Of a DNA stretch of 64,000 nucleotides, positions 1 through 8,110 are shown one piece after another (the stretch's first letter is position 1; each line of letters opens with the position of its first letter). This DNA is from Micromonospora violae (GTDB lineage Bacteria; Actinomycetota; Actinomycetes; Mycobacteriales; Micromonosporaceae). The notes under the pieces are model-generated. The model saw only the letters and a program-made list of their open reading frames with translations, ran no database searches and was not told where the DNA came from. Position numbers and translations under genes: made by a program. Location: the NCBI RefSeq assembly GCF_004217135.1, contig NZ_SHKK01000001.1, forward strand, positions 2,356,001-2,420,000, given 5' to 3'.

Positions 1-765
1 CGTGCCGTGACCGTCGCCGTCGCAGGGCGCGGTCGCGCAGGCACCGCCGGCGGAGGCGGCGTTGAACCAGTTGTAGTTGTGGTCGAACGTCCCGTCACCG
101 TTGTTGCCCCGGTAGGAGTTCACCAGCGCCGGGTGGTCGAACTGCACCCCGGTGTCGATGTTCGCGACGGTGATGCCCTCGCCCGTGACGCCGTACTGGG
201 ACCAGACGTCGTCGGCGTTGATGTTGGCGATGCCCCACTCCAGGGCGTTCACGGTCTTCTCGTCGGTGCCCTTGGTCGTCTCGGGCACCTTGTACGCGAC
301 CGGGGCGTAGAGGCCCTCGACCTCCGAGTGCCCGGCGAACTTCTGGGCCATCGCCAAGGAGCCGCTGTTCACCTTGATGGCGTTGGTGGCCCAGAAGGTC
401 TGGTACTTCGTGCCCGAGCTGTCGAGGTCGGCCCGGATCTTGCCCTGGCTCGCCGCGGCGGTCTTGCGCAGCGCGTCCGCCACCGCCGTCCCGCGCTTCG
501 ACCAGTCCTTGATGGCGCTGGCCTTGCTCAGGTCCGCCTTGTCCTTGAACCGGATCCAGAAGTCGCCTTCACTCTTGGCCTGGAGCTGCTTGGCGAGCTC
601 CGGTCGGATCTTGTCCCCGGTCGAGGTGCCCGCCCCCATCTCGCCGCCCGGCGCGGCCTGCGCGCCGGAGCTGATGGTGGCCAAGCATGTCGCGGCGAGG
701 ATTGTCGCCGCGCCGGCGCTCACCAGTGATCTGGCTGTGCGCCGCCATTGTGGACGTCTGAACAT
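1..765 (-). CDS. S8 subtilisin-like serine peptidase, N-terminal part (cut by window edge)
   Basis: Secreted subtilase; only the first 255 residues are in the window and the catalytic Ser lies beyond base 1. The start ATG (765) has GAGGAGG about seven bases upstream. Residues 1-38 form a signal peptide (Arg-rich start, hydrophobic core, cleavage near AQA-AP). Residues about 65-160 look like an inhibitor_I9-type propeptide. The catalytic Asp is seen in NIDTGVQFDH (D204) and the His in DGHGT (H253). The closest relative in the window is the 1288-aa subtilase at 48629-52495, which shares the HPALV and YRG-N-GDGTF segments. It is divergent from an OmpR-type regulator. The family is sure; the substrate is unknown. 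Confidence 0.93.
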   Translation of the reverse strand, partial: MFRRPQWRRTARSLVSAGAATILAATCLATISSGAQAAPGGEMGAGTSTGDKIRPELAKQLQAKSEGDFWIRFKDKADLSKASAIKDWSKRGTAVADALRKTAAASQGKIRADLDSSGTKYQTFWATNAIKVNSGSLAMAQKFAGHSEVEGLYAPVAYKVPETTKGTDEKTVNALEWGIANINADDVWSQYGVTGEGITVANIDTGVQFDHPALVNSYRGNNGDGTFDHNYNWFNAASAGGACATAPCDGDGHGT

Positions 766-958
766 CGGTGCTGCCTCCTCAGAACGACCCAGGGTGTGAT
801 GGGCCATGGTGGACCTCCCCATGCACCGCGCGGGTCACGCCGGTTGCCCGAGTGGACACTATGATCGAGAAGAACGGACGATCAAGAACTTGCCGTGAGC
901 AACTTGTCGCTAAGAGTTGCCCTGGCTCGCGGCGCGCTTGCCAATCATTGTCAGGACC

Positions 959-1531
959 ATGACGAGAGCTGGGCAGGGATGCCCATCGATCCCGGGCGGT
1001 GCGGTGGCCGAGGACGACGAGGCAACGGTGCACAGGGGCGAACCGGCCGACGGGCCGTTCCCACTGCTGATCGCGGTGACCCCGTCGCCGGCCGAGCGCA
1101 TCCGGCTCGCGGAGCTTCTCGACGGCATCGCACCGCTGCTGCTGGTGGCCGACCTCGACGAGTTGCGCCGGCTGATCGCCGCTCCGCAGCAGGTCACCGC
1201 CACGGCCGAGCCGGCACCGACCGCCGCCCTGGTGATCGACTCGGCCCGCTCCAGCGCCCGTTGCGGAGAGCGTGAGATCGACCTCACCCGCCTGGAGCAC
1301 GACCTGCTGACCTGTCTGATCACCGAGCCGGCCCGGGTCTGGACCTACGCCGAGCTGCACCGGTCGGTCTGGGGTGACGAGGGGCGTGAACGCAAGGCGG
1401 ACGTGCAGTCGCTGGTGAAGCGGCTGCGCCGCAAGCTGCACGACCTGGGCACCGGGGCCACCATCGATGTCGTTCGCGGCGTGGGGCTCCGGCTGACCGA
1501 CCACCAGCAGGTGCGGGTCGAACGGGCCTGA
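959..1531 (+). CDS. OmpR/PhoB-type winged-helix transcriptional regulator with degenerate N-terminal domain
   Basis: DNA-binding protein of 190 aa. Residues about 100-180 form a Trans_reg_C winged helix, with the recognition-helix region KADVQSLVKRLRRKL followed by a VVRGVGLRL hairpin. Residues 34-75 (PLLIAVTPSPAERIRL onward) look like a relic receiver domain with no obvious phospho-acceptor Asp, so ordinary two-component phosphorylation is unlikely. ATG 959 was chosen over an in-frame TTG at 917; neither has a good ribosome binding site. It is divergent from the secreted subtilase (190-bp gap), which it may control; no partner kinase is adjacent. Confidence 0.8.
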   Translation: MTRAGQGCPSIPGGAVAEDDEATVHRGEPADGPFPLLIAVTPSPAERIRLAELLDGIAPLLLVADLDELRRLIAAPQQVTATAEPAPTAALVIDSARSSARCGEREIDLTRLEHDLLTCLITEPARVWTYAELHRSVWGDEGRERKADVQSLVKRLRRKLHDLGTGATIDVVRGVGLRLTDHQQVRVERA

Positions 1532-1623
1532 CGCCACGGCCGGTTGAACTGATCCAGGGGTGGGTACGACCTGAAGATCATCAGCAACACCGGCTGAGAA
1601 GAACGCTGGTAAGGAGAGTCAAG

Positions 1624-2130
1624 ATGGCATTCCCCAACCCCTCGACCGTGTCCATCGGGCTGAAGAAGGCCGCGCATGTCGGGATCGCGGTGAGTGACCT
1701 CGACCGCTCGGTCGCGTTCTACCAGGCCCTGCTCGGCGCGGAACCGGTCGTTCGGGACGAGAGCATGCACGGCGCCGGCTTCGCCCAGTCGCAGGGGCTG
1801 CCGACGACGAAGCTGCGGTACGCCACCTTCAACCTCGACAACCTCGGCATTGATCTGATCCAGTTCCAGGAGCCGGTCGGCGAGGTCGCCCAGGTGGCGG
1901 CCAACCGACCCGGCTCGATGCACCTGTGTTTCCACGTCGACGACGTGCGCGCGGTCCACGACCGGATGAGCGAGGCCGGGTTCGAGTTTCTCGGGCAGCC
2001 GTACACGTTCGCGTCCGGCGAGGTGAACCCGCCGGCGGCGGTCGGCACCGAGGTCGCGTACTTCAACGACCCCGACGGCACGAACCTGGAGATCATCGCG
2101 CCGAAGGGTGGCTTCGCCCGCGACGAGTGA
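1624..2130 (+). CDS. VOC-family (glyoxalase/bleomycin resistance/dioxygenase fold) protein
   Basis: A 168-aa protein with two beta-alpha-beta-beta-beta modules of the vicinal oxygen chelate fold. Module one starts at KAAHVGIAVSDLDRS (H18) and module two at SMHLCFHVDDV (H100), ending in DPDGTNLEII (E156). H18, H100 and E156 sit where metal ligands are usual in this fold, so it probably binds a divalent metal. The ribosome binding site AAGGAG lies about seven bases before ATG. It is monocistronic and ends at a strong hairpin. The family includes lactoylglutathione lyases, ring-cleavage dioxygenases and epimerases; the reaction cannot be chosen from sequence alone. Confidence 0.85.
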   Translation: MAFPNPSTVSIGLKKAAHVGIAVSDLDRSVAFYQALLGAEPVVRDESMHGAGFAQSQGLPTTKLRYATFNLDNLGIDLIQFQEPVGEVAQVAANRPGSMHLCFHVDDVRAVHDRMSEAGFEFLGQPYTFASGEVNPPAAVGTEVAYFNDPDGTNLEIIAPKGGFARDE

Positions 2131-2143
2131 GCCACCCGGGCGC

Positions 2144-2175
2144 CGTGGGGCCGGCCGGAGACGGCCGGCCCCACG
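2144..2175. terminator. Bidirectional terminator hairpin between convergent genes
   Basis: Perfect 14-bp inverted repeat (arms 2144-2157 and 2162-2175, CGTGGGGCCGGCCG) with a GAGA loop, lying between the stop codons of the VOC gene and the diiron oxygenase gene. There is no U-tract, as is common in GC-rich actinobacteria. Confidence 0.8.
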
Positions 2176-2197
2176 CCGCTCGACGGAGGGACACGGG

Positions 2198-3088
2198 TCA
2201 GATCAGCCCGGCCCGGGCCCACAGCAGACGCCCCGGCCCCGCCACCAGACCAACGCCCGCCAGGTTGTCGTGCACCCGCGCCGCCGACCAGCGCAGGGTG
2301 GCGCGCCAGTGCGGGTTGGCGCGGGCAGCGGCACGACCGACCGCCGGCGGAATGCCCACCGCCGCGTACACGTCGGGATGGACCAGGCGGTTGGCGATCG
2401 TGTAGGCGGCGCGACCGACCAACAGTCGGGCGTACGCCATGCCCACCGGGCCGGTGGCCGCAACCGCGGCGGCCAGTTCCTCGCGGGCGAACCGGACGTG
2501 TCGCGCCTCCTCCACCACGTGGATGCGGGAGACCATCCGGATGAGCGGCTGAAGCGACTCGTCCGCCATGATCTCGCGCTGGAAGGCGTCGAGGATCTCC
2601 TCCGCGATGAGGATCGCGGCGTACATCCGGGGGCCGCTGGCGGTGGCCTTGAGGAAGCGCCCGAGGTGGTGGTCGATGGTGCTCGCCCGGTAGACCGGAC
2701 AACCCATCGCCTCGATCAACCGACCGAACATGATGGAGTGTCGGCACTCGTCGGCGACCTCGGTCAACGCGTACTGGGCCGGCCGGCTGGTCGGGTCGGC
2801 GCGGTAGTACTCGCGGATCAGCATCTGCATGAGGATCGTCTCGAACCACAGCCCGGCGCTGGCCGCGCTGGCCACCTCGTGCCTGGTGAGCGTGACGCGC
2901 TGCTCCTCGCTGAGCTGCTCCCACAGTGGTGTGCCGTAGAGGCTGCTGCGCTGTGGTGGGAGCCAGTACGCGCCGGAGGTGTGCGGAGCGTCCCAGTCGA
3001 TGTCGACGGTGGGGTCGTAGCTGGTCCGCAGCGAGGCCGCGAGTAGTCGCTCGGCGACCGCCGCGCGCCCGGTTTCCGCCGTCTCCAT
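2198..3088 (-). CDS. AurF-like non-heme diiron oxygenase
   Basis: A 296-aa ferritin-like helical protein of the AurF (p-aminobenzoate N-oxygenase) type. The seven expected metal ligands are all visible: E83 (WFETIL), E114 and H117 (DECRH), E163/E164 (AEEIL), then H190, E194 and H197 (H-x3-E-x2-H in RIHVVEEARH). Spacing in the last two motifs matches AurF. ATG 3088 has GGAGGAG at a good distance; the open frame continues upstream only as a shadow of the TetR gene. It is divergent from the TetR-led monooxygenase operon across 48 bp, so co-regulation is likely. Known relatives oxidise aryl amines, but many actinobacterial members are uncharacterised, so the substrate is unknown. Confidence 0.85.
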   Translation of the reverse strand: METAETGRAAVAERLLAASLRTSYDPTVDIDWDAPHTSGAYWLPPQRSSLYGTPLWEQLSEEQRVTLTRHEVASAASAGLWFETILMQMLIREYYRADPTSRPAQYALTEVADECRHSIMFGRLIEAMGCPVYRASTIDHHLGRFLKATASGPRMYAAILIAEEILDAFQREIMADESLQPLIRMVSRIHVVEEARHVRFAREELAAAVAATGPVGMAYARLLVGRAAYTIANRLVHPDVYAAVGIPPAVGRAAARANPHWRATLRWSAARVHDNLAGVGLVAGPGRLLWARAGLI

Positions 3089-3100
3089 GGCTCCTCCATA

Positions 3101-3129
3101 TTGACGTGACGGCCAGTAACTGTTACGAC
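3101..3129 (+). promoter_or_regulatory. Promoter and candidate TetR operator (GTAAC-T-GTTAC)
   Basis: TTGACG (3101-3106) and TACGAC (3124-3129) are 17 bp apart, a fair -35/-10 pair for a nearly leaderless TetR mRNA starting at 3137. The inverted repeat GTAAC (3116-3120) / GTTAC (3122-3126) overlaps the -10, as expected for autorepression, and lies in the 48-bp gap shared with the divergent diiron oxygenase. Confidence 0.5.
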
Positions 3130-3136
3130 TAGTAGC

Positions 3137-3865
3137 ATGCAATCGCCGCTGACCGATGTCAATGCATCCGAGCCGTCGGCCCCACCCCCTGACGGCGAGC
3201 AGAAGGCGAAGGGCAACGGCCGCCGAGACCGCTGGGCAGACCATCGTGAGCAACGACGGCAGGAGCTTGTCGGGGCCGCCGTGCAGGCGCTGCTGCGGCA
3301 CGGGCCGGAGGTCGACATGGAGCAGGTGGCTGCGGCCGCCGGCGTCAGCAAACCGGTTCTCTACCGCTACTTCGCCGACAAGTCGCAGCTCTGGGTCGCG
3401 GTCAGCGAGGTGGTGGCGGCCCGGGTGGTCGACACCATCGCGCCCGCTGTCGAACAGGTCCGCGAGGAGCGTGACCTGGTCGAAGCGACGATCGACGCCT
3501 ACCTGGGCGTGATCGAGTCGGAGCCGAGGCTCTACCGGTTCCTGATGCACCAGTCCGGTGATCCTGGCATCCACCGGGTGGTCGCCGGCACCAGCCGGCA
3601 GGTGGCCGCCGGGCTCGCCCGGGTGATCGGCGACCGGCTCCGGACGCTGGGCCTGGACGCCGGCCCCGCCGAGCCGTGGGCGTACGGCCTGGTGGGCTTC
3701 GTGCAGGCGGTCGGCGACTGGTGGACCACGCACGGCCAGCCGATCAGCCGGACCGCCCTCACCGACTACCTGACCGCTCTGCTGTGGAGCGGCATCGAGG
3801 GGGTTCGGGCCAGCGCCGACCTGCCGCACGAGCTCACCCGCGCCCACGAGCGGATCGTGCCGTGA
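3137..3865 (+). CDS. TetR/AcrR family transcriptional regulator
   Basis: A 242-aa TetR-type repressor. Residues 1-38 are a Pro/Lys/Arg-rich extension. The helix-turn-helix is at about 59-80 (MEQVAAAAGVSKPVLYRYFAD), followed by an all-helical ligand domain to the C-terminus. It leads the operon DUF4873-monooxygenase-SDR-hydrolase (GTGA overlap with the next gene) and is divergent from the diiron oxygenase, so it most likely controls both. The candidate operator is at 3116-3126. The ligand is probably a hydrophobic substrate or product of this oxidation cluster, by inference from neighbours only. Confidence 0.9.
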   Translation: MQSPLTDVNASEPSAPPPDGEQKAKGNGRRDRWADHREQRRQELVGAAVQALLRHGPEVDMEQVAAAAGVSKPVLYRYFADKSQLWVAVSEVVAARVVDTIAPAVEQVREERDLVEATIDAYLGVIESEPRLYRFLMHQSGDPGIHRVVAGTSRQVAAGLARVIGDRLRTLGLDAGPAEPWAYGLVGFVQAVGDWWTTHGQPISRTALTDYLTALLWSGIEGVRASADLPHELTRAHERIVP

Positions 3866-4161
3866 GCTACCACGGCCCGGCGGGTGTCGAGGGCACCCCG
3901 GTCCGGGTGCACCTGAGCGGGCGGTGGGAGCCGGTCGACGGGCGCTTCCACTGGGGCGGACGGATCGAGCCCGACGCACGGGTGGCCCACCTGCTGCGCT
4001 CCGGCCGGCGCAACGTCGAGGTACGCATCGCCGACCGCGTCCGGGCCGCCCGACTGGCCGAGATCGATCCCTGGGGCGGCGTACGGATCACCGGGGTGGG
4101 CGACGCGCCCTGGCCACCCGCGGCCGACCCGACGTCCGCGCCCGGGCTCACGGAGGAGTGA
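3862..4161 (+). CDS. DUF4873 domain protein
   Basis: A 99-aa protein starting at the GTG that overlaps the TetR stop (GTGA). It reads as a single DUF4873 domain: a conserved Y-x-G-P-A start, then VRVHLSGRWEPVDGRFHWGG-R and a beta-rich remainder ending in D-P-WGGVRI. DUF4873 is commonly found beside or fused to FAD-dependent monooxygenases in actinobacteria, and here its TGA abuts the ATG of one. The function is unknown; an accessory or substrate-presenting role for the monooxygenase is inference. No signal peptide or membrane segment is seen. Confidence 0.8.
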   Translation: MSYHGPAGVEGTPVRVHLSGRWEPVDGRFHWGGRIEPDARVAHLLRSGRRNVEVRIADRVRAARLAEIDPWGGVRITGVGDAPWPPAADPTSAPGLTEE

Positions 4162-5655
4162 ATGGAGACAGACGTTGCCATCATCGGCGCCGGCTTCGGT
4201 GGCCTGGGCGCCGCCATTCGCCTCCAACGGGCCGGTTTCACCGACTTCCTCGTCTTCGACCGGGGCGCGGACGTCGGCGGCACCTGGCGGGACAACAGCT
4301 ACCCGGGCTGCGCCTGCGATGTCCCCTCGCACCTCTACTCGTTCTCCTTCGCCCCCAACCCCCGCTGGTCGAACACGTTCTCCGGCCAGCCGGAGATCTG
4401 GGACTACCTGCGCGGCTGCGTCGACCGCTTCGGCATAGGCCCGAGGTTGCGGTTGCGCCACGAGGTGCGGGAGGCGAGGTGGGACGACCAGCGCCAACGC
4501 TGGCTGGTGCGCACCTCCGGCGGCGACCACAGCGCCCGGGTCCTGATCTGCGCCGCCGGCCCGCTCAGCGACCCGGCCGTGCCCGCCCTGCCCGGGCTCG
4601 ACGAGTTCGCCGGCACGGTGTTCCATTCCGCCCGTTGGCAGCACGACCACGACCTGACCGGCCGGCGCGTCGCGGTCATCGGCACCGGGGCGTCGGCGGT
4701 TCAGTTCGTGCCCCAGATCCAGCCGACGGTCGAGAAGCTGACGCTCTTCCAGCGCTCCCCCGCCTGGATCATGCCGAGGCTGTCACGCCGGATCAGCGGG
4801 GTCGAGCAGGCCGCGTTCCGCGCCGTGCCCGGGGCGCAGCGGGCCGCCCGGGCCGGGCTCTACCTGGTACGCGAGAGCATGGGCGTGGGCTTCCTGCACC
4901 CGGCGGTCAACCGCCTCGCCTCGCGCCTGTCCCTGCGTACGCTGCGGCGTCAGGTGCCCGACCCGGAACTGCGGGACAAGCTCACCCCCCGGTACGCGAT
5001 GGGCTGCAAGCGGGTGCTGATCTCCAACGACTACTGGCCGTCGCTCACCCGACCGAACGTCGACGTGGTCACCGCCGGCATCGCCCGGATCGTGCCGGAC
5101 GGCCTCGTCACCGACGACGACGTGCACCACCGGGCGGACACGATCATCCTCGGGACCGGCTTCCACGTCACCGACTCCCCCGTCGTCCGGCGCATCCACG
5201 GTCGGGGCGGGCGCAGTCTCGGCGACGCGTGGACACCCAGCATGCACGCGTACCGGGGCACGACCATCGCCGGCTTCCCCAACCTGTTCTTCCTGCTCGG
5301 CCCGAACACCGGGCTCGGGCACACCTCGGTGGTGCTGATGATCGAGGCGCAGCTGCATCTGGTGCTCGCGGCCCTGCGCCACATGCGGGCCAAGGGCGTC
5401 CAGGCCATCGAGCCCACCGCGCAGGCGCAACGACGCTGGACCGAGCGGGTCGACCAGAAGATGGCCGGCACCGTGTGGCAGACCGGCTGTTCCAGCTGGT
5501 ATCTCGACGCCACCGGCCGGAACACCACCATCTGGCCGGGCTTCGCCACCAGCTTCCGCCTGCGGCTGCGCCGGTTCCGCCCGGCCGACTACCGGATCGC
5601 CGCGACCGGAGACACCCCCAACGATCCGGAGCGGGAGCACGCCGATGCGGTATGA
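4162..5655 (+). CDS. Flavin-containing / Baeyer-Villiger-type monooxygenase
   Basis: A 497-aa NAD(P)H- and FAD-dependent monooxygenase. The FAD-binding Rossmann motif GAGFGG is at 9-14, followed by GGTWRDNSYPGCACD. The Baeyer-Villiger fingerprint F-x-G-x3-H-x3-W is exact at F149-W159. The NADPH-binding GTGASA is at 174-179, and the late GTGFHVTD segment is typical of the class. Expected reaction: insertion of one oxygen into a ketone to give an ester. The ribosome binding site GGAGGAG overlaps the end of the DUF4873 gene; the 3' end overlaps the SDR by 11 bases. The SDR and hydrolase that follow could make the ketone and split the ester, as in the mycobacterial mymA-type arrangement. Confidence 0.92.
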   Translation: METDVAIIGAGFGGLGAAIRLQRAGFTDFLVFDRGADVGGTWRDNSYPGCACDVPSHLYSFSFAPNPRWSNTFSGQPEIWDYLRGCVDRFGIGPRLRLRHEVREARWDDQRQRWLVRTSGGDHSARVLICAAGPLSDPAVPALPGLDEFAGTVFHSARWQHDHDLTGRRVAVIGTGASAVQFVPQIQPTVEKLTLFQRSPAWIMPRLSRRISGVEQAAFRAVPGAQRAARAGLYLVRESMGVGFLHPAVNRLASRLSLRTLRRQVPDPELRDKLTPRYAMGCKRVLISNDYWPSLTRPNVDVVTAGIARIVPDGLVTDDDVHHRADTIILGTGFHVTDSPVVRRIHGRGGRSLGDAWTPSMHAYRGTTIAGFPNLFFLLGPNTGLGHTSVVLMIEAQLHLVLAALRHMRAKGVQAIEPTAQAQRRWTERVDQKMAGTVWQTGCSSWYLDATGRNTTIWPGFATSFRLRLRRFRPADYRIAATGDTPNDPEREHADAV

Positions 5656-6517
5656 CCTGACGGGCAAGGTCCTGTTCATCACCGGCGCGGCGCGCGGCAT
5701 CGGAGCCCGGCTGGCCCGCGAGGCCGCCGCCCGCGGGGCCCGGGTCGCCCTCGTCGGTCTGGAAGGTGAGCTGCTCAGGCAGCTCAGCGGTGAGCTCGAC
5801 GCGCACTGGTACGAGTGTGATGTCACCGACCAGGCGGCGTTGGACGCCGCGGTGGCCTCGACGGTGGACCGCTTCGGTGGCATCGACGTTGTCGTGGCCA
5901 ACGCGGGCATCGCGAACCTCGGCACCGTCGCCGTGGGCCCGGTCGACGCGCTGATCCGGACCGTCGAGGTGAATCTCTGCGGCGTGATCCGTACGGTCAG
6001 CGCGGCGCTCCCGCACGTCACCGCCGCCCGCGGCCACGTCCTGATCGTCTCGTCGGCCGCCGCTTTCGCGGCGATGCCCGGCATGGCCGCCTACTGCGCG
6101 TCCAAGGCGGGCGTGGAGCAGTTCGCCAACGTGCTGCGCCTGGAGACGCGTGCACGCGGCGTCACCGTGGGTACGGCGCATCCGATCTGGATCGACACCG
6201 ACCTGGTCCGCGACATCCGTGACGACCTGGCGTCGTTCCGCACGGCGCTGCGCCGGCTGCCCTGGCCGCTGTCCACCGTCGTACCCGTCGAGCAGTGCGT
6301 CGAGGCCCTGCTGCGCGGCATCGAGCGCCGCAAGCGCAAGGTGTACGTGCCACGGTCGCTCGCCCTGGTGCAGGCGCTGCGGCCGGTGGTGCTGAGCGGC
6401 CTCTCGGACGCGGTGATCACCCGGTTCGGTGGCCGGAGCATGGTCGACCAGATGGAGGACGAGGTGCGCCAGCTCGGGCGATCCTTCGGCAGGACGTCGG
6501 TGGGAGACCGGCCATGA
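5645..6517 (+). CDS. Short-chain dehydrogenase/reductase (SDR)
   Basis: A 290-aa classical SDR. The cofactor motif TGAARGIG is at 13-20, NAG at 86-88, catalytic Ser at about 136-137 (IVSS), Tyr150 and Lys154 (YCASK). CDVTD near 58-62 contacts the cofactor. The C-terminal extension (220-290) is rich in Arg and Leu and resembles membrane-associated SadH-like SDRs. It overlaps the monooxygenase upstream by 11 bases and the hydrolase downstream by four (ATGA). Likely role: alcohol/ketone interconversion upstream of Baeyer-Villiger oxidation, inferred from context. Confidence 0.92.
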   Translation: MRYDLTGKVLFITGAARGIGARLAREAAARGARVALVGLEGELLRQLSGELDAHWYECDVTDQAALDAAVASTVDRFGGIDVVVANAGIANLGTVAVGPVDALIRTVEVNLCGVIRTVSAALPHVTAARGHVLIVSSAAAFAAMPGMAAYCASKAGVEQFANVLRLETRARGVTVGTAHPIWIDTDLVRDIRDDLASFRTALRRLPWPLSTVVPVEQCVEALLRGIERRKRKVYVPRSLALVQALRPVVLSGLSDAVITRFGGRSMVDQMEDEVRQLGRSFGRTSVGDRP

Positions 6518-7341
6518 GCATTCATTTCCGACGGGCGGGCAGCGGAGAGCCGCTCGTGCTCCTCCACGGCATCGGTCACCGCCATCAGGCGTGGGAGCCG
6601 GTGTTCGACCGACTCACCGCCCACCACGAGGTGATCGCGCTCGACCTGCCCGGATTCGGGAACTCTCCGGTGCCCGGCGCCGGCATGCCCGCCGACATGG
6701 CCGCCACCGTGGCCGGGGTCCTGCCGGCCCTGGCCGAGTGGGGGCTGGAGCGTCCGCACGTCGCCGGCTACAGCCTCGGTGGCGCGATCGGCCTGGAGCT
6801 TGCCGCCACCGGGGCCGTCGCCTCGGTCACCGCCTTCTCCCCGGCCGGCTTCTTCACCCCGGCGGAGCGCCGACGGGCGCTGGCCATCCTCCGGACGCTG
6901 CGGGCCAACTCGTACCTGCCCACGCCGGTCATGCGGGTCGCGCTGCGCTCGGCGTACCTCCGGGCGCTGTGCTTCGCGCCGTTGCTGGCCCGCCCCACGC
7001 AGCTCGATGTCGAGCGCGCGCTGGGCGACGCGCTGGCTCTGCGACGCGGGTTGGGCTTCAACGCCGTGGCCCGAGCCGCCCGCGACTATCGCTTCGATTG
7101 CCGTCGGCTGTCGGAGGCGGCGGTGCCGGTGACCATCGGCTGGGGCGACCGCGACCGGATCTTCGGCGTGCACCAGGCCGAGCGGGCCCGTGCGGGGCTG
7201 CCGGCGGCACGGGTGGTGACGATGTCCCGCTGCGGGCACGTGCCGATGAGCGACGACCCGGACCTGGTCGCCGCGCTCATCCTGGAGACCACCGGTGCCG
7301 TGCCGCGCCCCGAACGACCGGGTCCGTCGATCTCCGCTTAG
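6514..7341 (+). CDS. Alpha/beta-fold hydrolase (esterase-like)
   Basis: A 275-aa cytosolic alpha/beta hydrolase. An oxyanion-hole HGIG lies at 18-21, the nucleophile elbow GYSLGG gives S87, the acid is in GDRD (D212 or D214), and the catalytic His is H242 in CGHVPM. The lid region is about 110-180. ATG 6514 overlaps the SDR stop, so translation is coupled; the longer open frame upstream is a shadow. Its place after a Baeyer-Villiger monooxygenase suggests hydrolysis of the ester product, but haloalkane or epoxide hydrolase activity cannot be excluded. Confidence 0.88.
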   Translation: MSIHFRRAGSGEPLVLLHGIGHRHQAWEPVFDRLTAHHEVIALDLPGFGNSPVPGAGMPADMAATVAGVLPALAEWGLERPHVAGYSLGGAIGLELAATGAVASVTAFSPAGFFTPAERRRALAILRTLRANSYLPTPVMRVALRSAYLRALCFAPLLARPTQLDVERALGDALALRRGLGFNAVARAARDYRFDCRRLSEAAVPVTIGWGDRDRIFGVHQAERARAGLPAARVVTMSRCGHVPMSDDPDLVAALILETTGAVPRPERPGPSISA

Positions 7342-7375
7342 CGTCCCCGGTCAGGAAGATCACTTCACAGTCTAA

Positions 7376-7398
7376 AAACTTGCAGGCTGTGCAAGTTT
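7376..7398. promoter_or_regulatory. Perfect palindrome, candidate operator of the downstream TetR
   Basis: Arms AAACTTGCA (7376-7384) and TGCAAGTTT (7390-7398) around a 5-bp spacer GGCTG, ending 18 bp before the GTG start of the TetR gene. A 9-bp perfect AT-rich palindrome in GC-rich DNA beside a TetR gene is a typical autoregulatory operator. Confidence 0.7.
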
Positions 7399-7416
7399 GG
7401 TCCTAGCCTCGCCCGC

Positions 7417-8037
7417 GTGACCGACACCGACCAACCTGCCACCGGGCGGCGCGACCGCAAGAAGGCGCAGACGCGAGCCGCGCTGACCGCCGCCGCGCTG
7501 CGGCTGGTCGCCGAACGCGGCCTGGAGCAGGTCACGGTGGAGGAGATCAGCGAGGCTGCGGACGTCTCCTCACGGACCTTCTTCAACTACTTCACCTGCA
7601 AGGACGAGGCCCTCACCGACGATCCGGCGCTCGACGGCAACGCGGTCGTGGCGCGTCTGGCGGCCGCCCCCGCGCAGGTGCCAGCGTTGCAGGCCGTGCG
7701 GCTCGCCCTGGCCGAATCGATCGACTCGATCCAGGCCGACCGGGAGTTGTGGCGGCTGCGGCTGACGGTCATCGCCCAGAACCCGGCGCTGTTGCCCCGG
7801 CTGGTGGCCGGTAACAGCGCGACCGAGCAGGCCATGGTCGCGGTCGTCGCCACCCGCCTCGGCGTCGGCCCCGACCACGGCCACCCGCCGCTGGTCGTCG
7901 CTGTCGCCGGTGCCGCCTTCCGCACCGCGATGCTGCGCTGGGCCACCGGCGACGACGCCCGACCCCTGCACGACTTCGTCGACGAGGCGTTCGCCGCGAT
8001 CGCCGGCGGCCTGGCGGATCCGCCATCCCCCTCCTGA
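7417..8037 (+). CDS. TetR family transcriptional regulator
   Basis: A 206-aa TetR repressor. The N-terminal HTH spans about residues 14-60 (EEISEAADVSSRTFFNYF is the recognition part). The C-terminal domain has the EALTDD and DSIQADRELWRLRL segments frequent in actinobacterial TetR proteins paired with exporters. GTG 7417 is the only start after the palindromic operator; the mRNA may be leaderless. It lies 73 bp upstream of a 14-TM drug exporter, which it most likely represses. Confidence 0.9.
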   Translation: MTDTDQPATGRRDRKKAQTRAALTAAALRLVAERGLEQVTVEEISEAADVSSRTFFNYFTCKDEALTDDPALDGNAVVARLAAAPAQVPALQAVRLALAESIDSIQADRELWRLRLTVIAQNPALLPRLVAGNSATEQAMVAVVATRLGVGPDHGHPPLVVAVAGAAFRTAMLRWATGDDARPLHDFVDEAFAAIAGGLADPPSPS

Positions 8038-8110
8038 CCCGCACGTTCCCGCCCCGCCGCATCAGCTCCGGGGCCAGCCCCTGCCCCAGAAACCCGACAA
8101 GGAAGCGTCA

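Noticed and set aside
887..906. Repeated AACTTG hexamers (887-892 and 901-906) upstream of the OmpR-type gene as operators
   Set aside because: Only six bases and two copies; too short to support as a regulatory site without comparison to relatives.
3089..3979. 300-residue N-terminal extension of the diiron oxygenase frame
   Set aside because: It runs antisense through the TetR and DUF4873 genes, and a good ribosome binding site lies before ATG 3088.
2198..7341. Secondary-metabolite biosynthetic gene cluster around the AurF-like enzyme
   Set aside because: No PKS, NRPS, terpene, RiPP or aminobenzoate-forming genes are present; the set fits a catabolic oxidation pathway better.
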